A DNA stretch of 64,000 bases. Source: Halorussus ruber (lineage in GTDB: Archaea > Halobacteriota > Halobacteria > Halobacteriales > Haladaptataceae). The DNA is taken from the NCBI RefSeq assembly GCF_004765785.1, contig NZ_ML219769.1, forward strand, positions 181,891 through 245,890. The letters run 5' to 3'. Shown one piece after another: positions 62,654 to 64,000 of the stretch. Below the pieces are notes generated by a model that was given only the letters and a program-made list of their open reading frames with translations, searched no databases and was not told where the DNA came from. Numbering within the stretch: the first letter of the stretch is position 1; every line of letters starts with the position of its first letter. The position numbers and the translations under genes were made by a program.

Positions 62654-63043
62654 TCACACCGTTCGATCCTCAATTGGCTCAAGAGTCCGAAGGTCTGCTC
62701 GCAGGACGTCGCCATGCCGGACGACGTATCGAGCGGCAAGCACCGGGAATCGACACTTGGTGAATCCGGCCGTTTGAATATCGAGTTCGTCGTCCTCCTC
62801 GACGTACGTTGCGAGTGCTCGAAGGAACTTGTGGGTCCGCTGTCCTGCTTCGTAGTCTGGCAGGCCGTTTTCTCGACGCCCATAGACCTCGAATGCGTCG
62901 TAGCCCCAAATCGAGAGTCGAGCGTGGTCGTCGACCTCCCATTCGAGCGTTCCGAAACAGTATGATTCGCAGAGTTCTCGAACTGCCTGTGCATCGGTGA
63001 CGGTGACACCGTCCGACGTTGTTGCTGCTTGGAGTGTTGCCAT
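62654..63043 (-). CDS. Hypothetical protein of mobile regions
   Basis: 129 residues: MATLQAATTSDGVTVTDAQA then CESYCFGTLEWEVDDHARLS and AFEVYGRRENGLPDYEAGQR. Mixed alpha/beta, acidic, no motif. This type occurs on haloarchaeal plasmids, where it is of unknown function. Copy C of the GC-rich hairpin motif begins 18 bases upstream of its start. Confidence 0.6.
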   Translation of the reverse strand: MATLQAATTSDGVTVTDAQAVRELCESYCFGTLEWEVDDHARLSIWGYDAFEVYGRRENGLPDYEAGQRTHKFLRALATYVEEDDELDIQTAGFTKCRFPVLAARYVVRHGDVLRADLRTLEPIEDRTV

Positions 63044-63060
63044 ATTTCTCGGGCAGGGAA

Positions 63061-63092
63061 TGCTATCCCCGCACCCTTCCAGGGGGTAAAAA
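63061..63092 (-). promoter_or_regulatory. Recurrent upstream hairpin motif, copy C
   Basis: Minus strand: TTTTTACCCCCTGGAAGGG then TGCGGGGATAGC, 18-49 bases before the ATG at 63043. It is more diverged than copies A and B but has the same T-run, C-run and GTGCGGGG core. Confidence 0.55.
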
Positions 63093-63188
63093 CTCGTTTG
63101 TGTTCGCTGATAGCTACTCTCTGGTGAGTTGCCTCGCTGGATGGTCCGTTCAATAGCATGCAGTCAAGTGTACGAGAGCACCGGCCCC

Positions 63189-63209
63189 GTAATACTGATT
63201 ACGTATTAC
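63189..63209. promoter_or_regulatory. Inverted repeat before the second vapBC
   Basis: GTAATAC-TGATTAC-GTATTAC, arms perfect, 19 bases before the antitoxin ATG at 63228. A further partial site (CGTAATTC) follows. It is probably the antitoxin's operator. Confidence 0.6.
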
Positions 63210-63227
63210 TCCGTAATTCTACTTGAG

Positions 63228-63512
63228 ATGCCTCGGGTCACTACCAAAGGTCAGGTCACGATTCCGAAGGAGATTCGTGACGCCCTCGGGATTGAACCGG
63301 GCGACGAACTCGCCTTCGAGAAAACCGACGCTGGCTATACGATTCAGAAACAAGAACCGACGACAGCCAACGGTGAGAACCCGTTTGAAAAATACCGCGG
63401 AAGTGCCGAGAGCGAAGCGTCGATGCCTGAGCGAATGCGCCGACTCCGCGGCGAGTATCCACGCGATGTGAACGACGACGATGACGACGGAGACTCGAGG
63501 GCTGAGGCGTGA
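63228..63512 (+). CDS. vapB: AbrB-type antitoxin
   Basis: 94 residues from the ATG at 63228. It begins MPRVTTKGQVTIPKEIRDAL (SpoVT/AbrB DNA-binding domain), then GIEPGDELAFEKTDAGYTIQ. The tail is acidic (ESEASMPERMRRLRGEYPRD) and ends in an Asp run. The stop overlaps the toxin's GTG start (GTGA). Confidence 0.9.
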   Translation: MPRVTTKGQVTIPKEIRDALGIEPGDELAFEKTDAGYTIQKQEPTTANGENPFEKYRGSAESEASMPERMRRLRGEYPRDVNDDDDDGDSRAEA

Positions 63513-63985
63513 TCACGTCGGTTGATACGAATGCACTCCTCGCGTTGTTGTACGAGGATGGCTATGCTGACGCAAGTGAGGACGCACTCCGAAGCGCCTA
63601 TCAGGACGGCAAAGTCGTCATTCCATCCATCGTCTACGCAGAACTTGCGGCGGATGGTCACTTCGAGACGACGTCCGAACTTGACCAGTTTCTCGAGGAC
63701 TTCAGCATTCAGCTCGAAGACCCGTCTCCAGCCGCGCTCTTCCGAGCAGGTGAACAATTCCAACAGTATACTGACCGACGACCAGATGGGCTTCAGTGTC
63801 CGTCCTGTGGTACGAAGCAGACCGTGCGATGTGAGGAGTGTGGTGGCGAACTCGCGCCACGCCAGCACATTGCCGCGGATTTCGTCATCGGTGGTCACGC
63901 GGTAGCTGATGCAGATGCACTCATCAGCTTTGACGATGCATTCTACGACACGTACTTTCCGTCGCTGACTGTCTTCCCCGAGTAA
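63509..63985 (+). CDS. vapC: PIN-domain toxin with zinc-ribbon insertion
   Basis: 158 residues, GTG start overlapping the antitoxin stop. PIN acids: D6 in SVDTNALLALL, E46 in IVYAELAADG, D131 in HIAADFVIGGHA and D139-D147 region (ADADALISFDDAFY). Before the third acid is a CPSCGTKQTVRCEECGG zinc ribbon (about 100-115), not part of the standard fold. The ribbon may bind RNA or ribosome. An intact toxin is likely. Confidence 0.88.
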   Translation: MITSVDTNALLALLYEDGYADASEDALRSAYQDGKVVIPSIVYAELAADGHFETTSELDQFLEDFSIQLEDPSPAALFRAGEQFQQYTDRRPDGLQCPSCGTKQTVRCEECGGELAPRQHIAADFVIGGHAVADADALISFDDAFYDTYFPSLTVFPE

Positions 63986-64000
63986 AAGCGAGTATTCATC

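Overview
The window comes from a halophilic archaeon (class Halobacteria). The evidence is high GC with strongly acidic proteins, TFB-type initiation factors, archaeal TATA boxes often only 25-40 bases before the start codon, Tat-type signal sequences with lipobox cysteines, and haloarchaea-specific families (HalOD1, DUF7344, HTH-10, amphi-Trp, DUF7557). The genus cannot be fixed from sequence alone. I saw no rRNA, tRNA or CRISPR array.

From 1 to about 20 kb the content looks chromosomal: a PH-like membrane protein, a TFB, a DUF483 protein and a DUF4396 membrane protein. A surface-glycan set follows: a flippase with a long Thr-rich tail, a sugar nucleotidylyltransferase, a sulfatase-like hydrolase and a GlmM-type mutase. 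After it come a DUF7344 regulator, a large membrane protein joining outside Ca-binding repeats to a cytoplasmic winged helix, an aldo/keto reductase, a methyltransferase and a small CPIC membrane protein. Several gaps here hold strong palindromes or tandem repeats.

From 20.3 to 29.05 kb a four-gene minus-strand operon encodes a short BrxA-like protein, a PglY/BrxC-like ATPase, a BrxB-like protein and a second BrxC-like ATPase. The genes are joined by a 2-base gap and two ATGA overlaps. No PglX methyltransferase, PglZ or BrxL/helicase gene lies beside them. This is the best candidate for an undescribed or incomplete defence system. From 29.3 to 33.8 kb lie an M50-like membrane protein, a thiamine-binding protein with a thiamine-type ABC substrate-binding lipoprotein but no permease or ATPase, a second TFB and a two-domain NosL lipoprotein.

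From 34 to 59.8 kb is a stress island: five universal stress protein genes plus a relic, a CBS-pair protein, a compact B12-type ribonucleotide reductase, PolX, DUF2267, amphi-Trp, a P2-type cation ATPase, an AI-2E-type transporter and an erythromycin esterase. It also holds many broken genes (hydrolase, esterase, UspA, PIN/antitoxin, SWIM, SLC13, ZIP and GT2 fragments) and an IS1341-type element with a frameshifted TnpB. The gene set resembles the mycobacterial DosR dormancy regulon. From 59.9 kb to the end is a mobile-type region with an ArdC-like antirestriction protein, two AbrB/PIN toxin-antitoxin pairs, an orphan VapB and an orphan MNT nucleotidyltransferase. Three genes, two in this last region and the broken SWIM gene at 48 kb, carry the same unexplained GC-rich hairpin motif just upstream of their starts.
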